Positions 33,113-45,536 of a stretch of DNA of 64,000 bases are shown here, piece by piece; position 1 is the stretch's first letter; every line of letters starts with the position of its first letter. The translations under genes were made by a program, and so were the position numbers. The notes under the pieces were generated by a model. That model was not told the DNA's origin. It made no database searches and was given only the letters and a program-made list of their open reading frames with translations. This DNA is from Naematelia aurantialba (taxonomy: Eukaryota > Basidiomycota > Tremellomycetes > Tremellales > Naemateliaceae): positions 682,001 to 746,000 of the forward strand of contig JAKFAO010000008.1 of assembly GCA_021527695.1 (NCBI GenBank), read 5' to 3'.

Positions 33113-33445
33113 ATGGGAGCGGTTATATAGATGCATCCGGTATGTATGATGCTGCACATGTGTCGGCCGGCTCCATTCCTTGCACATGCATGGTAGGGAT
33201 GAATATGCTCTTGTAGTAGGGATGGTTCACGCTGAACACACGAGCAAAGAACGAATCAGAGTGCCACATTGAAGAAATGCCGAAACCCCGGCTCCGTCCC
33301 CCTTTGTGTAGGCGCGTCTCTAGCCATTTAGAGCTGTTGGATTGTCCAAGCAGTCGTAGACCACACGACTATACTGACTCGTGGTGTAGCTGGAAGCAAC
33401 TGTCACTGTCACTGCCGTCGATCCATCGTCCAACATCACTTCAAG
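33113..33445. other. intergenic: Hsp110 3' end and TPD3-like promoter
   Basis: These 333 bases have no open frame with domain signal. CACTGTCACTGCCGTCGATC directly precedes the next start. Confidence 0.5.
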
Positions 33446-35878
33446 ATGGCAGAAGCGACTCCTTCCTCCGTGTACCCAATCCACCTGCTGATGGACGAGC
33501 TCAAGTCTGAGGACGTCGTCCTTCGACTGAGCTCCATTCGGCGGCTCAGCACGATCGCTCTCGCTCTCGGGCCGCAGCGGACTCGAGACGAACTCATCTT
33601 CTTCCTTCAGGTCAGCTGCATCCTGACGGCCACTGCAGTGGACAGAGCTGACGATGTGTAGGATCAGCTGGACGATGAGGACGAGGTGCTCCTCGTGTTG
33701 GCGGAGGAGCTGGGCGGGTTTGCCGAGTACGTCGGTGGAAAAGAGTGGGCGTGGACGATTCTTGGCCCGCTGGAGAACCTGGCTGCAGTCGAAGAGACGC
33801 TTGTGCGAGACAAGGTGGGCCTCCCTGTCACTCCTTTGACGATCAGGGATCGGTCGACGCTGACGATCAACACAGGCGTCTGAAAGCATCTCAAAGATCG
33901 CGCTCCTCCTCAGTCCGGTGCATCTCGAGCAACATTTCCTGCCCCTGCTTCGTCGGCTGTCACAGGGTGACTGGTTCACATCGCGCACGTCGGCATGCGC
34001 CCTGTTTGCGGCGCCGTACCCTATCGCCCCGCCCGCAATGCAGGAGGAGATGAGACGCTGGTTCTCAGTCCTGTGTAGCGATGACACACCAATGGTCAGG
34101 CGCGCTGCTGCCAAGGCCCTCGGCGTGAGTTTGCATCTACCATACTGGCACCCGCTGTGATGAAAAGCCGAGTAAGATGCTGATGCTAATCGTCGCAGCC
34201 ACTCATAAAAAGCATCGCCTCGGTTCCCAACCAGTATCCCGTACTCCTGTCCGACATGGTTCCGCTCTACCGCAAGATCGCAACAGACGACCAAGACTCG
34301 GTCCGCCTGCTGACTGTCCCTGATTTGATCGCGCTGGCTTCGGCGCTGAACGCGGAAGAGACCAAAGAACACCTGCTAGAGCCGTTGCGATCAAGCGTGC
34401 AGGACAAGAGCTGGCGAGTACGATACATGGCTGCCAATGAGTTTGTCGCTCTGGCAGAAGCGGTCGGCGAGGGAATCGTGAGGGAAGAGATGGTCGGCGC
34501 GTTTGTGGGGCTCTTGAAGGACAACGAGGCGGAAGTCAGGACAGCTGCTGCTGGGCAAATTCCAGGTCAGTCTCACTCGTACTCCCGCTTCAAAGGCACA
34601 TGTGTGATCTAACTGTCCTCAGGCTTCGCCAAGCTCGTAGACCGAGAGGTCATCCTCGCTCGTATTTTGCCATGTGTCCGGGACCTGTCGACCGACTCGA
34701 GTCAACACGTCCGCGCGGCGCTTGCCACTCAGATCTCTGGACTAGCACCCCTTCTCGGCAAAGACGCCACGGTCGAACACCTGCTGCCTCTCTTCCTGCA
34801 GCTTTTGAAAGACGACTTTAGCGAAGTGCGCCTGAACCTCATCAGCAAGCTGGAAATGGTCAACGAAGGTGAGCGCATGGCGTGCCAGTGGGATGTGGGC
34901 ATCTTGGCTGACGGCCGCAGTGATTGGTATCGACCGGCTGTCACAGGCGTTGCTTCCGGCCATTATGGAGCTGGCCGAGGACAAGCAGTGGCGGGTCCGC
35001 CAGGCGATTATCGAGTACATCCCCCTGTTGGCGACGCAGCTCGGCGTCGAGTTTTTCGACGACAAGCTCAGTGCGCTGTGCATGTCGTGGTTGGGCGACA
35101 CGGTGTTCTCGATCCGCGAGGCCGCGACGATCAACTTGAAAAAGCTGACCGATGTCTTTGGCGTCGACTGGGCGCGGACGGCCATCATCCCAAAAGTGCT
35201 GGGCATGGGAGAGCACCCCAACTACCTATACCGCATGACCACCATCTTTGCTATCACCGTGAGCTACATAGTGTCCAGCTTGCGGAACGTAGCTCATGGA
35301 GACAGACTATGGCTTCGTCACTCAATGTGCAAATCATTCGCGATACCGTCCTGGACGCCGCGCTGGCACTGGCCAACGACCCGATCCCCAATATCCGATT
35401 CAACGTGGCAAAGTGTCTGGAGACGCTGGCCGGTGTCTTGGCGGGCTCGCCAGAGGGACAGGAGATTCTGCAACGGAAGATTATTCCTGCGTTGCGCAAG
35501 CTGCAGGACGACAGCGACGCGGATGTCAAGTGAGGCTGACTTAGCCGCGCCTTCAGGCTCGAGAGTTCTAGTCACACTGCACTGTGACAATACCCGTTTC
35601 CAGTCCACAGTTTACAGCACTCCGTCTCCAGCACTCCGTTTCCAGTCCACCGTTTACAGCACTCGGTTCCCAGTCGCACCGTACCCAGCCGCACCGTTCC
35701 CAGTCGCACCGTTTCTAGCCCACTTGCACTTGAGTACGTGCTGACGTTGCTCAGGTTCTTTGCTACTAAAGCACTGGAACGGACGACGGGCGACGACGTC
35801 AAGATGGAGTCAATGCGTGAGTACCTCGTCCGCGGAAAGCTGCTTGCTGAGCTAGGCAACCAAGCAGCACTATCATGA
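33446..35878 (+). CDS. TPD3: protein phosphatase 2A scaffold subunit A (PR65/TPD3-like)
   Basis: This HEAT-repeat scaffold joins the PP2A catalytic and B subunits. Exons 33446-33610, 33662-33814, 33876-34124, 34199-34565, 34623-34868, 34921-35258, 35306-35529, 35755-35816 and 35868-35878 keep frame and give 604 residues, close to the usual 590. [20 protein letters not shown] begins HEAT repeat 1. [65 protein letters not shown] and [15 protein letters not shown] are the classic repeats with their DxxWRVR ladder. The last exon, adding only three residues plus stop, is the least certain join; an alternative acceptor four bases earlier would extend the end. The 226-bp last large intron is repeat-rich. 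Confidence 0.95.
35595..35730 (+). repeat. CAGTCCACCGTTTACAGCA-like repeats in a TPD3 intron
   Basis: Degenerate 12-20 base repeats (CCAGTC, CCGTTTCCAG, CGCACCGT) fill the intron between 35530 and 35754. Confidence 0.65.
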
Positions 35879-36326
35879 TGACTTTGGGGTCCGCGGTCGG
35901 ATATCACAGCAGGCGCCGCGCCACGTGCGGGATAGACAGGGAGGGGGTCCAGTTAGGATGCGATGCGAGTCGAGGATGAGATGCGAGCCCACAGACAGGA
36001 GGGTGGGAGATGCGGGAGATGTGAGAGATGCGGGAGATGCGGGAGAACGATAATGTGCCATAAGTGTATGAGATACCTACAGCGACGGCGCGGATCAACG
36101 AGACATAAGTGTGTAGTTAGACATTTGACATGCAGCGCTGGACATGGTTGCGGCTGGATGACTGCGAGGTGAGGGAGTCTGTCGACGTCTGCCTATCGGT
36201 GGAACACATCCCGGTACCCGCCCGCAGCTTGCTGAAATTGCTCTTTGGTCTGATACGCTTATATGCTCATATGCTATTTGTACGCAGATGCATGCTCCAG
36301 CGAGACGCGGCTCGTGGCGGCGGCAC
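35879..36326. other. convergent intergenic region
   Basis: This lies between the PP2A scaffold gene and the complex I subunit gene. It contains GAGATGCGGGAGATG-type repeats (about 36000-36045). No gene is supported. Confidence 0.5.
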
Positions 36327-37503
36327 TTAATGGTGCTCGTGCGCCTGCTCGTATTTGATCCCACTGGACGTATACATCAGCCACTACCTGGAGCAGCGTA
36401 TGCGTATGCGTCCGCGGAGAGGCTAAGGGGGGGGGGAGGTTGGGTGGGGCTTACCAGTATCCGCATGCTTTGGGGCCTAGGGAAGGAAGGGAAGAGCGTC
36501 AGTGGTGTTCTCGAGGAGGGAGACTTAGGCCGCCGGAGGTCTCGCAGGAGGTAGAAGCAGGTATTCAGGCGAGATGGCCAAGTCCACGTCGGATGTGATA
36601 GAAGAGTCGAGCGGGAAGGGCACGGAGGAGCGGAGAGGAGGAGAGAGAGGGGAGGGGAGGAGAAGAGAGGGCAGGGGGAGGAAAGGAGGACGTGGGGGGA
36701 GAGGGAGGGAGAGATAGGGAAAGACGGGACGTAGACGTACCGGGCTTGTCCTGGTCACGGATCAGCTACAGTTCGGGGACGATACACCGAGACAACGGGA
36801 CTGGCGTGTGGCAGAAGACTCACGAGGTTGATGAATATCTTTGGGTGGCCGAGGGGCCCGCCGCCTGCGAAGGCGAGGTCAGCTGGTGCTCGACCCCAGG
36901 CAAGATGACTCGTATTCTCGGGAAGAAGGGACATCGGACAAAGAGGACACGCGCCAGCAGACGGCAGAAGCAGACAGCAGACAGCAGACAGCGACAAGAG
37001 ATCGACAAAAGACAGCACATAGCAGAAACAGACAGCGCCAGCAACAGTATCCAGTAAACCGCACGAAAACCCAGCACGCCACCCAAACACCGCTCGATAA
37101 CCCACTCACCACCATCACACGTCGCCCTGCGGCCCGGGACCAGCCGCACCGGATCCTGCGCGACCATGCCCATCGCGCTCGGTGGATTCGGCTGCAGGTC
37201 GAGCGCAATCTGCTCGAACCGGGCATTGTCGTACGCTGCCGGCTTGGGGTTCTGCGACGTCGACCATGTGGTAGGCACGTTGGGAGACTGCTGTAGTGCT
37301 GCCGGAGTCGATTCGCCCGGCTGTAGGGATTTCATCGGCGCCGCCGGCTGCGGGACGGACGAGTACGATGCGGAGCCCAGTCGCGCCCCAGCTCCAGCTC
37401 CAGCTCCCGAAGCCGCTGCGGCGGCATACGCAGAGGCAGAGGGAGAGGCAGAGGCTCGGAGAGAGGGCCGAGGCAGGGCTCGCAAGGAGCGCAAAAGCGA
37501 CAT
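36327..37503 (-). CDS. NADH:ubiquinone oxidoreductase 13-kDa-type subunit (NDUFS6), zf-CHCC
   Basis: This is an accessory subunit of mitochondrial complex I that carries a zinc site. Five exons (37503-37110, 36864-36824, 36750-36741, 36476-36455, 36363-36327) keep frame and give 167 residues. The N-terminus MSLLRSLRALPRPSLRASAS is Arg/Ser-rich and acid-free, a mitochondrial presequence. VPTTWSTSQNPK and ARFEQIALDLQPNPPSAMGM lead to the zinc domain. Its residues are [20 protein letters not shown], followed by PGPKACGYCGIKYEQ and the end HEHH, with Cys, His, Cys, Cys ligands. Two exons are tiny: 10 and 22 nt. Gene models that skip them would lose the zinc ligands. Confidence 0.95.
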
Positions 37504-37835
37504 GGTGGGTGACAGACGAGTGACTGTTGAGAGCTTGGAATCGGATGGGTGTGGTTGGATGGCCCCGACGGAAGCAATTCTTCCGACCCGTTTCTTTCTT
37601 CACGATGGCGCCGCGCACAGATGCATTCTTCATTACTCTGTCTGTAATCGCCTGAACAGTTTGAACAGCAGTATCGACACGCCAGTCCTTGGGACCCTAT
37701 GTACAGCGTATCTTGTCTCTCACAGCCTGCACAATACCTACAAGCCTTCCCATGACGCCAACCACTAACCTCACGCATCGAGTCAACGGCATCCCTAATC
37801 CCCATCTTGGACTACTGTCCGGCAAACTCAAGCCT
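37504..37835. other. intergenic: NDUFS6 promoter / RTA1 3' side
   Basis: These 332 bases have no supported gene. A hydrophilic leader for NDUFS6 and the RTA1 stop flank it. Confidence 0.45.
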
Positions 37836-39806
37836 TCACGTCAGCGTCTGCCTGGACGGACGCCGACGCAGACGCCGACGCCGACGCCGCACTCCCCTCC
37901 TCGACCATTGCAGGGACGTCGTCTCGCGTGTGCGCGCCCTCGCCATGTCGATGTCCGTACGGGAAGAGAAACTTCCACAGTGGCCGAGCAGCCCACAGGA
38001 CAAGAATGAGCAGGATCGGCTATAAGGCCATATGGGTATGGGATGCGAGACCAGATACAGGGTAATGAACTCGGCGTCAGGCTCCAGCTGTGCTGATGAG
38101 GATGTGCACTGACCGTATATTCGAACACTCCAAAGACCCACTCGTGCGATGCGGCGTACTCGTACGGCCCTGCACAAGCCAGCCCGGTCAGCCAGTCTGC
38201 TGCGAAGAAAGAACGCCAAGGAATGTGTGTCTGTGTGGGTAGAAGAGAGAGCCGATGGGCTGTAGGGCCGTAGGGTCCAGAGAGAAGATGTGTATGGCGG
38301 TTCGCTTCAGGCGGAAAACGTGTATCGAGGTCTGTCTCGTACTGACCCTGTGCGCCCTCGGCGATCCGCACGACAAGCCGCACGAAAAAGAGTCCCAAGC
38401 TCGCAAGGATCTGCAAAAGCAACGGCTGCAGTTCGGGATACTGCGCAGCCGAATCGATGTCGGGAGGCGGGTTGGCTAACAAACGTTTCGCGCGGCGCAG
38501 GATCACCCATACGAAGATCGAGACGATGATGATCGTGATTCCCTGAGCGGAATGGCAAGATTAGTGCGCAGCCAACGAGGCAAGGTGCATCCCGAACTGG
38601 ACAGTGATTTTGGACGGCTGGATGGTATACTCGGTGAGCCGATAATGAACTTACCTGCAAGACATTGCCGGCCAAGAACACCAGAGTGGAAGTCTGCAAA
38701 GTACGTCAGCGTCAACGCCATCAACAAGGCAATAATAAGCGACTCTCAGAGGCTCACCCCGATGGCAAACATGGGAGTATCGCCGGTCACTTTGGCACCC
38801 TCGGCCGCCGCGTACAGATACTGCCCACCAATCTGCAGGAGAACTACGTGCCATCAGTCCTGTTTCTGAAAGTATTCAAGCCCTGCGCTGCGGATCGCTC
38901 ACCCCAGACCACATCGAGGATGACGAAGACTGCAGTGGAATATCAGCTTTCACCATATGTCCCAGACCGCCAACCAGATGGCAGGCCGCAGGTAAGCTGC
39001 AGTGGACTCACGCGCGATCAACGACCTGGGACGCATGGGAGAGAGCACGCGTCCTTTGGGCGTGTACTTGATGCCACGCTGGATGGCTTTGTAGACTGCC
39101 GCGGTGATCAAGATGGTCGCCTAGCGCACAGGTTCAGTTGTTCCCTTCTCAACAATCGAGAGAGGAGGATGGAGAGGCAAAGAGCACGAGGGGAGAGGGG
39201 ACAGGGGACAACTGGTCACTCACAATCTGCACGAGCGCCATCCCAAGCAAGAAGCTCATTCCCTACTTGCATCAGTACGAGTGGCAACACCCACATGGGC
39301 TCGACGTACGCTGAACTGATGCGTGTGGCTGTACATCCTGGCTCCGTATCCGAGCGCCTCGATGAGCTGCCCAACCAGGTTAGCGTGGCCCTGTCTCAGC
39401 CTTGACGGGGAAGAGGCGATGGCTCACCGCTGCAAAGAAGAACAGACCATGCCTGTGATGGCAAGGTCAGCCGACGCCACTCGGGATATCCCGACCAGAC
39501 ATTTAGATCTCCCGAAGATCGGATGTCAGGTGGGCTGGCTGATGGAGAAGAGGATGAAGAATGAGGATGAAGGATGAAGATGGAAGGTTGAGGACGAAAG
39601 ATGAAGGATGAGGATGAGGATGGAGATCGCACTTACACCGACCGCGTTCCACGCTTACAGAACAGCAACCACAGATGCGGCGTGCCAACGAGGCAGAATG
39701 TGACGATTCCTACTGTGCTCAAGGCGACTGAGGGGAGGTATCCGTATTCCCAGATCGGGGCGGCTCCAGATGCAGGCTTGACGACCTGTGGACCCGAGTA
39801 CGGCAT
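37836..39806 (-). CDS. RTA1-family seven-transmembrane protein (lipid-translocating exporter-like)
   Basis: RTA1 proteins are fungal plasma-membrane proteins tied to lipid movement and drug tolerance. The start MPYSGPQVVKPASGAAP leads to WEYGYLPSVALSTVGIVTFC (TM1) in exon 39806-39659. LIEALGYGARMYSHTHQFS is the conserved second-helix block with ExxGYxxR. ATILITAAVYKAIQRGI and LLAGLQYLYAAAEGAK-like segments follow, then GITIIIVSIFVWVILRRAKR and LGLFFVRLVVRIAEGAQ. EYAASHEWVFGVFEYT matches the family's HEWxFYxFD block. Many exons are short and not all joins were fixed; the C-terminal exon boundary near 38080-38110 is ambiguous. The Arg-rich end after 37960 may be partly misframed. Family assignment is firm, transport substrate unknown. 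Confidence 0.85.
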
Positions 39807-41504
39807 GTTGGATCGGCAGTGATACTCAGGTCGACAGTGATACTCAGGCTTGAGATGTGTTGATGGACAAGAGTGTCGAGACGGGCGAGATGAACGAGAC
39901 TTGCCAGCTGGACAGGCGATGCCAACTGAGAGATGAGACCGACGAGCAAGTGGCGAACTGTGGAAACGGTGTACGAAGGGGGTCGGTACTTGGTACAGGA
40001 GCAGGACCACGGCCGCTACGTTCCTCTTATACCTCGCGGGTCTGTTCTCGATTCCAACCCCTCGTTACTGTCCCGTTCTTTACGGCGAGGACAGCGTGCA
40101 AAGGCTAAAGGACGGCGCAACCGCCCCTGGCAGCACGACACACTGTACCCCAAACCACATGCGCGCAGTCGCCGACACATGAATGCAGGCGCCGCCACGG
40201 GTGGTGTCGCAGGGCGCATCTCGCAATGCAGGGCGTCAGGGCGACTGCGAGCATCAGGCGGGGAGGGAGGGACGGTGAAGGATGAGGAATGGGAGGGCAC
40301 TAGTTGTTACTGGTGATACAGATGCTGTCGGAAGGTCATCGATCAACGCCGGTGAACTGTTCGTGCCTTTACTGCGCTGCGTGATGAGGGATGAGGGATG
40401 AGCGACACGCGATGGGTGACGGGTGACGGGTGAGGGGGTGAGGGGGTGATGGAAGGGGGAAGGGGGAAGGGGCGGAGAGTCGACCTTGATGCGATCAGTA
40501 GCCGCAGCATGCTCAACGCCAAGCTGGCCGTCCTCTCAGATCTCTCGAGTGATGGTGGCCAGGACGCAAGCGACTACAACTTGGCAAGGGCGTCGAGGGA
40601 GCGCGATGTGAATCTCAAAGGGCATCAGCATGACTGCATCAGTATACCAGTGTCATCAGTGCATCAGTTTTCGTGAGTCGTGGATGACCAAAGGCCCGAT
40701 AATGGTAGCTGTAAGACATACGGACCCGTCGCCTGTCGTCTGTCGCCAGTCCTATCGCATGTCGCCCGTCCTGTCGTCGCCGCCAGGCGTCAGTCCCAGT
40801 CGCCGTCGCCGGCGATGATCCGACAGGCAAAGGTAACCCATCCAGGGACTCCTTTGCAACATCCCCTCCAGGAGCGGTACGTTGGAGGGTGCGAGGCTCG
40901 AGCGCTCTCTGATGATATCGAATGGGAGTGGATATCGAATGGTGATGCTTCAGGTCCGATCTAGGTGTGAACCCCAGAAACGACAGATCAGAGCCCACAT
41001 GGAGTGGTGTGTGTGTCTTGATTCGGCATTCAAGGCGTGTAACTGTGTAACTGTGCAAGAATGGGAGGACAGCGAGGACAGGAAACGCAAAGATGCAAGG
41101 ATAGCCATCATTGCGCAGCGAGTACTCGATTGACGTCCGATGTGAGGGATCTAAGAGCAGTAGTGTGTGGTGATTGGTCTCTTCTGATCGTGCTCAGTTG
41201 CCTAGATCATCATCAGGTGTGCCATGCACCCGTCATAAGGCATCGAGCTGACTCCGACGACTTGCGGTACTCCTTGTACTTGTGAAGACCAAATAGCAAA
41301 CGATGAGAAACAAATGGTGAGAAAGGGTGGCTCTATATGCCGAGACATGGACGTCACTTCGCATCGAAGCAAGTACCATGAACAAGAGTCGGTGTGCACA
41401 GGATGGCTGATTTCGCGGAATGCCACTGCATGCATGCATTGCTGCTGATCACCTAGCATCCTCGGCTCTCGTCGCAAACATGTCGTCGAGCTCTGCACTA
41501 TCAG
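39807..41504. other. long intergenic region, no gene seen
   Basis: These 1.7 kb lie between the RTA1 gene start and the NCBP3-like gene stop. There are short GATGAGGGATGAG and GGGTGA repeats (about 40380-40450) and several overlapping open frames below 140 codons on both strands with no domain signal or splice logic. I see nothing I can name; a non-coding transcript is possible but unsupported. Confidence 0.5.
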
Positions 41505-43029
41505 TCAAGATGCTCTCCCGCGTTCTCGCAACTGACCTCTATCCAGATCCGCTTGCGATCGCTGAACTCGGGGCGCACCGCGTGCCCCTCCCCCTCCCCT
41601 GCGCCCACCATTCCTGTATGGTCCCGACCCCCTCCTTTCCATATCGACGTCCTCGCTCAGCCCCACTCCCTCGTCCCCTGCTGCCCGGCGTTCCGCCATC
41701 CTCTCCAGCTCTTGATCCAGGTCGACCTGCGTCTTCCCCCCTCTCCCGTCCCGATTTCGATCGCGTGGCCGCGCATATGGGTCGCGGCGTTCCCTGCCTA
41801 TCCGGCGTGCGAATTCCCGCCCTTCACCGCCCTCACCCCGACCCTCAAACGTCAGTGTCTCCTCTCCAGACCCATAAATGGCAGTCCGGTTCGATGTGGC
41901 GCGCTCCTTCCCGGCGCCCCGCCCGTGCCGGCGATACCAATCGCTCTTCTTTGCTTCGGCGCGCAACGACTGGTCCGCTTCGACAGCGTACCGGATCCCC
42001 ACGCGGGCCATGGGGTTGACTCCTTCTGCCAACTCGAATGACGCCGACACGCCCTCGCCCGTCTCCAATGCAGGTAGGTCGAACGCGCCGCTACGACTGC
42101 CACTGAACGTGCCCCTCCCTTTACGGACAATGCCGTCCCCTTTGTCGGCGAGCCCCGTGTCGGACGACAGCAGCTCGTGTCCCGCCTCGCTCGCGACCGG
42201 CTCAGGCTCCTTCATGGGGAGTAGAGAGATGGGTATGGAATGTGCCGCGCGTTCGAGCAGCGGGTCGTCGCCTTCAGCAGGGTCGAAACCTGCTTTCGAC
42301 AGGAGCGATAGCGCCAGAAGCGCCAAGGCGGGAGTTTGGAAGACGAGGTTCAGAGTCGTGTCGTTCAGCCACTCGATACCTGCAGATACATGAGTACAAT
42401 AGTCGGTGTACCTAGAGTCTGACAAGAGATGACATACCCATCACGCTGGCGCCTAGACCTGTTGTCCAGCTGAACACCTTGGACGTGGAGAGATGTTGGA
42501 TGAGTTCGGACCTGACGAAGAGCGCTGTCGGCCGGACAGGTGATGCACTCGCAGCCGTCACGCTCACTGCTCTATCAGCAGACGTCCTCAGCACATGAAG
42601 GGAGGCCGAAATAGAAAGACGTACAGAGCCAAGAAGTGGGGTCGCGCTCGTCGAGCTGCTGAGCGAGCGTTGCTATCCGCTTCACAAGTGTCAGCTAGCA
42701 TGTCAGAATTGCCATCGCTAATTCCTGTCGGTATAGCAGCCGGCAGACCAGAGCACGAGAAGACGCACAGTATCGCCTCGTATCCTCTCTTGTCCATCGA
42801 CGTGGAGGATAGCCGGCGTCTCTTCGAGGAGGTACAGCTTGCCCTTTCCCATTCGCCCCAGCAAGTCCTGGACGTGGGTCGGTACAGCCGGCTCATACTC
42901 GTCCAGCGACCTGTCGAGCGCCGACGGCTCGCCTAGCGCTCCAGCTCCCGCAGACTCCCCGACCTCTACATCCACGGAGACCGCCTCGTCCCTCGCCGGG
43001 GATGGCGTGCGGTCGTATGGAAGAGCCAT
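41505..43029 (-). CDS. NCBP3/DUF2414-like RNA-binding protein
   Basis: Four exons (43029-42769, 42679-42625, 42566-42438, 42379-41505) keep frame and give 439 residues. The N-terminal third ends in a short folded region, then PTALFVRSELIQHLSTSKVF and GIEWLNDTTLNLVFQTPALA form an RRM-like pair; WLNDT with NLVF matches the WLDDtSxNVVF signature of nuclear cap-binding subunit 3 and fungal DUF2414 proteins. The second half is charged: SDWYRRHGRGAGKERA, then Arg/Gly-rich segments and KTQVDLDQELERMAERR, like the end of mRNA-export adaptors. It probably acts in the nucleus on capped mRNA; this is inferred from family. The last 40 residues (RRGGGGARGAP) are RGG-like. Confidence 0.8.
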
Positions 43030-43544
43030 TTTCTTGGAATCTAGGTCACTGCCAGACGAAGAAAGGAAAAACATGGATATATACAGTATGAGGTTAGTCT
43101 CCCACGGTGGGTGCATCGTCGTCATGGCGGTGGAGCAGCGCTTTGTCCCGCACCATGCATATCTATTCATCATCCTACCATCTATCCTTCACCTCTGGAC
43201 GACCAGCAACGTTCTAGCTGTTCAAAGCTCTCGTACACCCGGCTCCACGTACTCGACGCTGTTCCTTGCAGGCAGAATAATCTGGTGCAGCCAAGGTGAC
43301 GGTATCGTTGCGACTCGGCCTGAAACGTACATTACCAACACCTTGACCGGTTCGCCCACACCGCGACCTCGTCTCCTTTGTGTTCACACCAGTGAACTTG
43401 TCGATACCCCTTACCAGCTGAAATCAGCGCATTTATTGGCACTCTTGAAAGCTATACCCTACAGGCTACAACTCTAAGCTCTACGACCCTCGACCCTCGA
43501 CCCTCGACCCCAGACCCTCGACCTACAGCGCTATCCAACTGATC
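43030..43544. promoter_or_regulatory. divergent promoter, NCBP3-like / Sec9
   Basis: These 515 bp separate two start codons facing apart. CCCTCGA repeats (about 43485-43525) lie just before the Sec9 start. Confidence 0.5.
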
Positions 43545-45536
43545 ATGTCGTTCTTCAAGCGCAACAAAGACTCCCTGGCGATCCCGCCCGTCGCGCAAGG
43601 AGCCGAACCCAAGGCGGACCCGTACGCCGCCCGTGCATCCGAGAAGCAGCCCGACCCCTACGCGCGCAGTGGCACCCCCGGGGCTGGAGACCCCTACGCC
43701 AAGAAGGGCGGTGACCCGTACGCCACTACTGCGACCGGGCGGGACCCGCTAGGCGGCGGAGCCAATCCATATGCGAAGGCTGTGAATCCCGACGATAAAG
43801 CTAGAAACGAGCTGTTTTCGGGGTACAAAGCGCCCGAGAGGCCGCAGGCAGACCGTAAGGTAGGCTACGAGGGGAGAGAAGAGGAGGAGGACTTCGATGT
43901 GAGTCGCACGCTCTCATTGCTCAGCATCATGATACCGCTCCTGGCACCCGCGGCTACTCGATTTTCCTCACCTGAGCCTGGCTCATGATGGATGGATTGC
44001 TGACTTGGATCATAGCCGGACGAGGAGGTCGAATTGATCAAGAACGAGATGCGCGGTCTCAAGCAGGAATCGCTTGCCAGCACCCGGTACGTCCCTGTCC
44101 TTGATCGGAATCCCAGTGTCCTGGTCCCAAATTGGAATCCAAGATCCCAAGTTTCGAGATCCCAACGTCCAACGAAAGATGAGCTCTATCATGGGCCTAC
44201 GCTTACGTGTCCAGAAACGCCCTGCGCCTCGCTCGTGAGGCCGAAGAATCGGCTCGCGGCACCATCGCCAAGCTCGCAGACCAGTCGGGTGAGTCATACT
44301 GCTACGATCGCGGCTGTACCGCTTCTTTCACCGCACGCTTCATCCCGTTTCCCTATCGTGCCACGCTTCATCGTTTACCGCTCCAGCCTCTGCCTTATCG
44401 TGCCACGCTTCATCGTGTTACGCTCCAGCCGTCTGCCCTATCGTGTCGCTTCACTGTGTTACACATCTGACACAACACCAGAGAGCATCGCCAACTCGGA
44501 GCGATATCTCGACAAGGCCAAGGCGAATAACCTGCGCGCCGAGGACAAGGCCGATGAGCTCAAACAGCTGCGTCGGTCTATCTTCCGACCGGTCGTGGTT
44601 TGGAACAAGGTGCGCCGCCACCAGATTGCTGGAACCGGGCTGACGGATATTGTCTTTGCATACACCTATCTATCTCTGTCGACTCTCACTTGGCCGCATC
44701 CGACTTTATCGTTGTCTGACACTTGACCTCATCCGACGTTATCGTTGTCTGACACTTCACCTCATGCGACGTATTCGTTGTCTCTATGACATCCGACGGC
44801 TTCCCCTAACCCGACTGCGGTCCTGGCACTGCTTCCCTTCGGCAAACAGGACGCCAAGCGCGCCGCGCAAGAGCAAAAAATCGACGAGCGTCACGCCATG
44901 GAGCGCGCCGACCGCGCCAAAGCCCTGGGAGACATTAGCGATACCCGTCAACGTCTGGGGCAAGCGGTCAACCCGTCGCCGTATGGGCGGGATGCGCGTA
45001 TCCCAGTACCAGGAGAGCAAAAGGCCAAGGCAGACGCTAGGGCAAGGTTCCAGTTCGAGGCTACTGGCAGCGACGACGAGCTTGAGGATGAGCTTGACGA
45101 GAACCTTGATGAGGTGGGTTATGTCACCGCGACCCGCACCCTTTTGTATCACGCAACCGGTTCCCACTTATATCACCTCAACCCGCTCCCCTGTATGGGC
45201 CAGGCCGGGCATGCGTTTTGGCCGGACGGAGTCGACCCAGACATAGGGCTGAAATGCTGATATGCGATAGACCCACGAGGTGGTCAAGCGGCTCAAGAAC
45301 CTGGCGCAAGGCATGAACACTGAAGTCACCAAGCAGAATACGGCGAGTCCACTGTGCCGGCAAGGACTGGACCAAACTGACGACGGTTGCGCAGAGACTG
45401 ACCCGAGTGACGGACAAGACCGGTCCGTCGTTTCACTTGTTGAAGCTTGAACTTGCTGTGGGATTGCTGACCTTTTGCAGAGGAGCTCGAGTTTGGCTTG
45501 GAGAAGACGACCGACAGGTTGCGGAAGATCAAGTAG
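43545..45536 (+). CDS. SEC9: Sec9/SNAP-25-type t-SNARE
   Basis: This is the plasma-membrane Qbc-SNARE for exocyt vesicle fusion. Eight exons (43545-43898, 44016-44086, 44215-44288, 44482-44609, 44850-45113, 45271-45342, 45395-45422, 45481-45536) keep frame and give 348 residues. The N-terminus is rich in DPYA repeats (DPYAARAS, DPYARSG, DPYAKKGG), typical of fungal Sec9. The first SNARE helix is EVELIKNEMRGLKQESLAST and NALRLAREAEESARGTIAKL; the second is THEVVKRLKNLAQGMNTEV with RLTRVTDKTEELEFGLEKT. There is no membrane segment, as expected. The intron after 45342 starts with GC (CG/GCGAGT), since only this donor keeps the heptad repeat in frame. Confidence 0.95.

Noticed and set aside
35868..35878. 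Very short last exon for the PP2A scaffold subunit
   Set aside because: Not rejected outright: kept in the model because the frame ends with a stop, but an alternative acceptor at 35865 would give a longer end, so it should not be treated as settled.
39807..41504. Several open frames of 60-139 codons
   Set aside because: No start-stop, splice or domain support; treated as intergenic.
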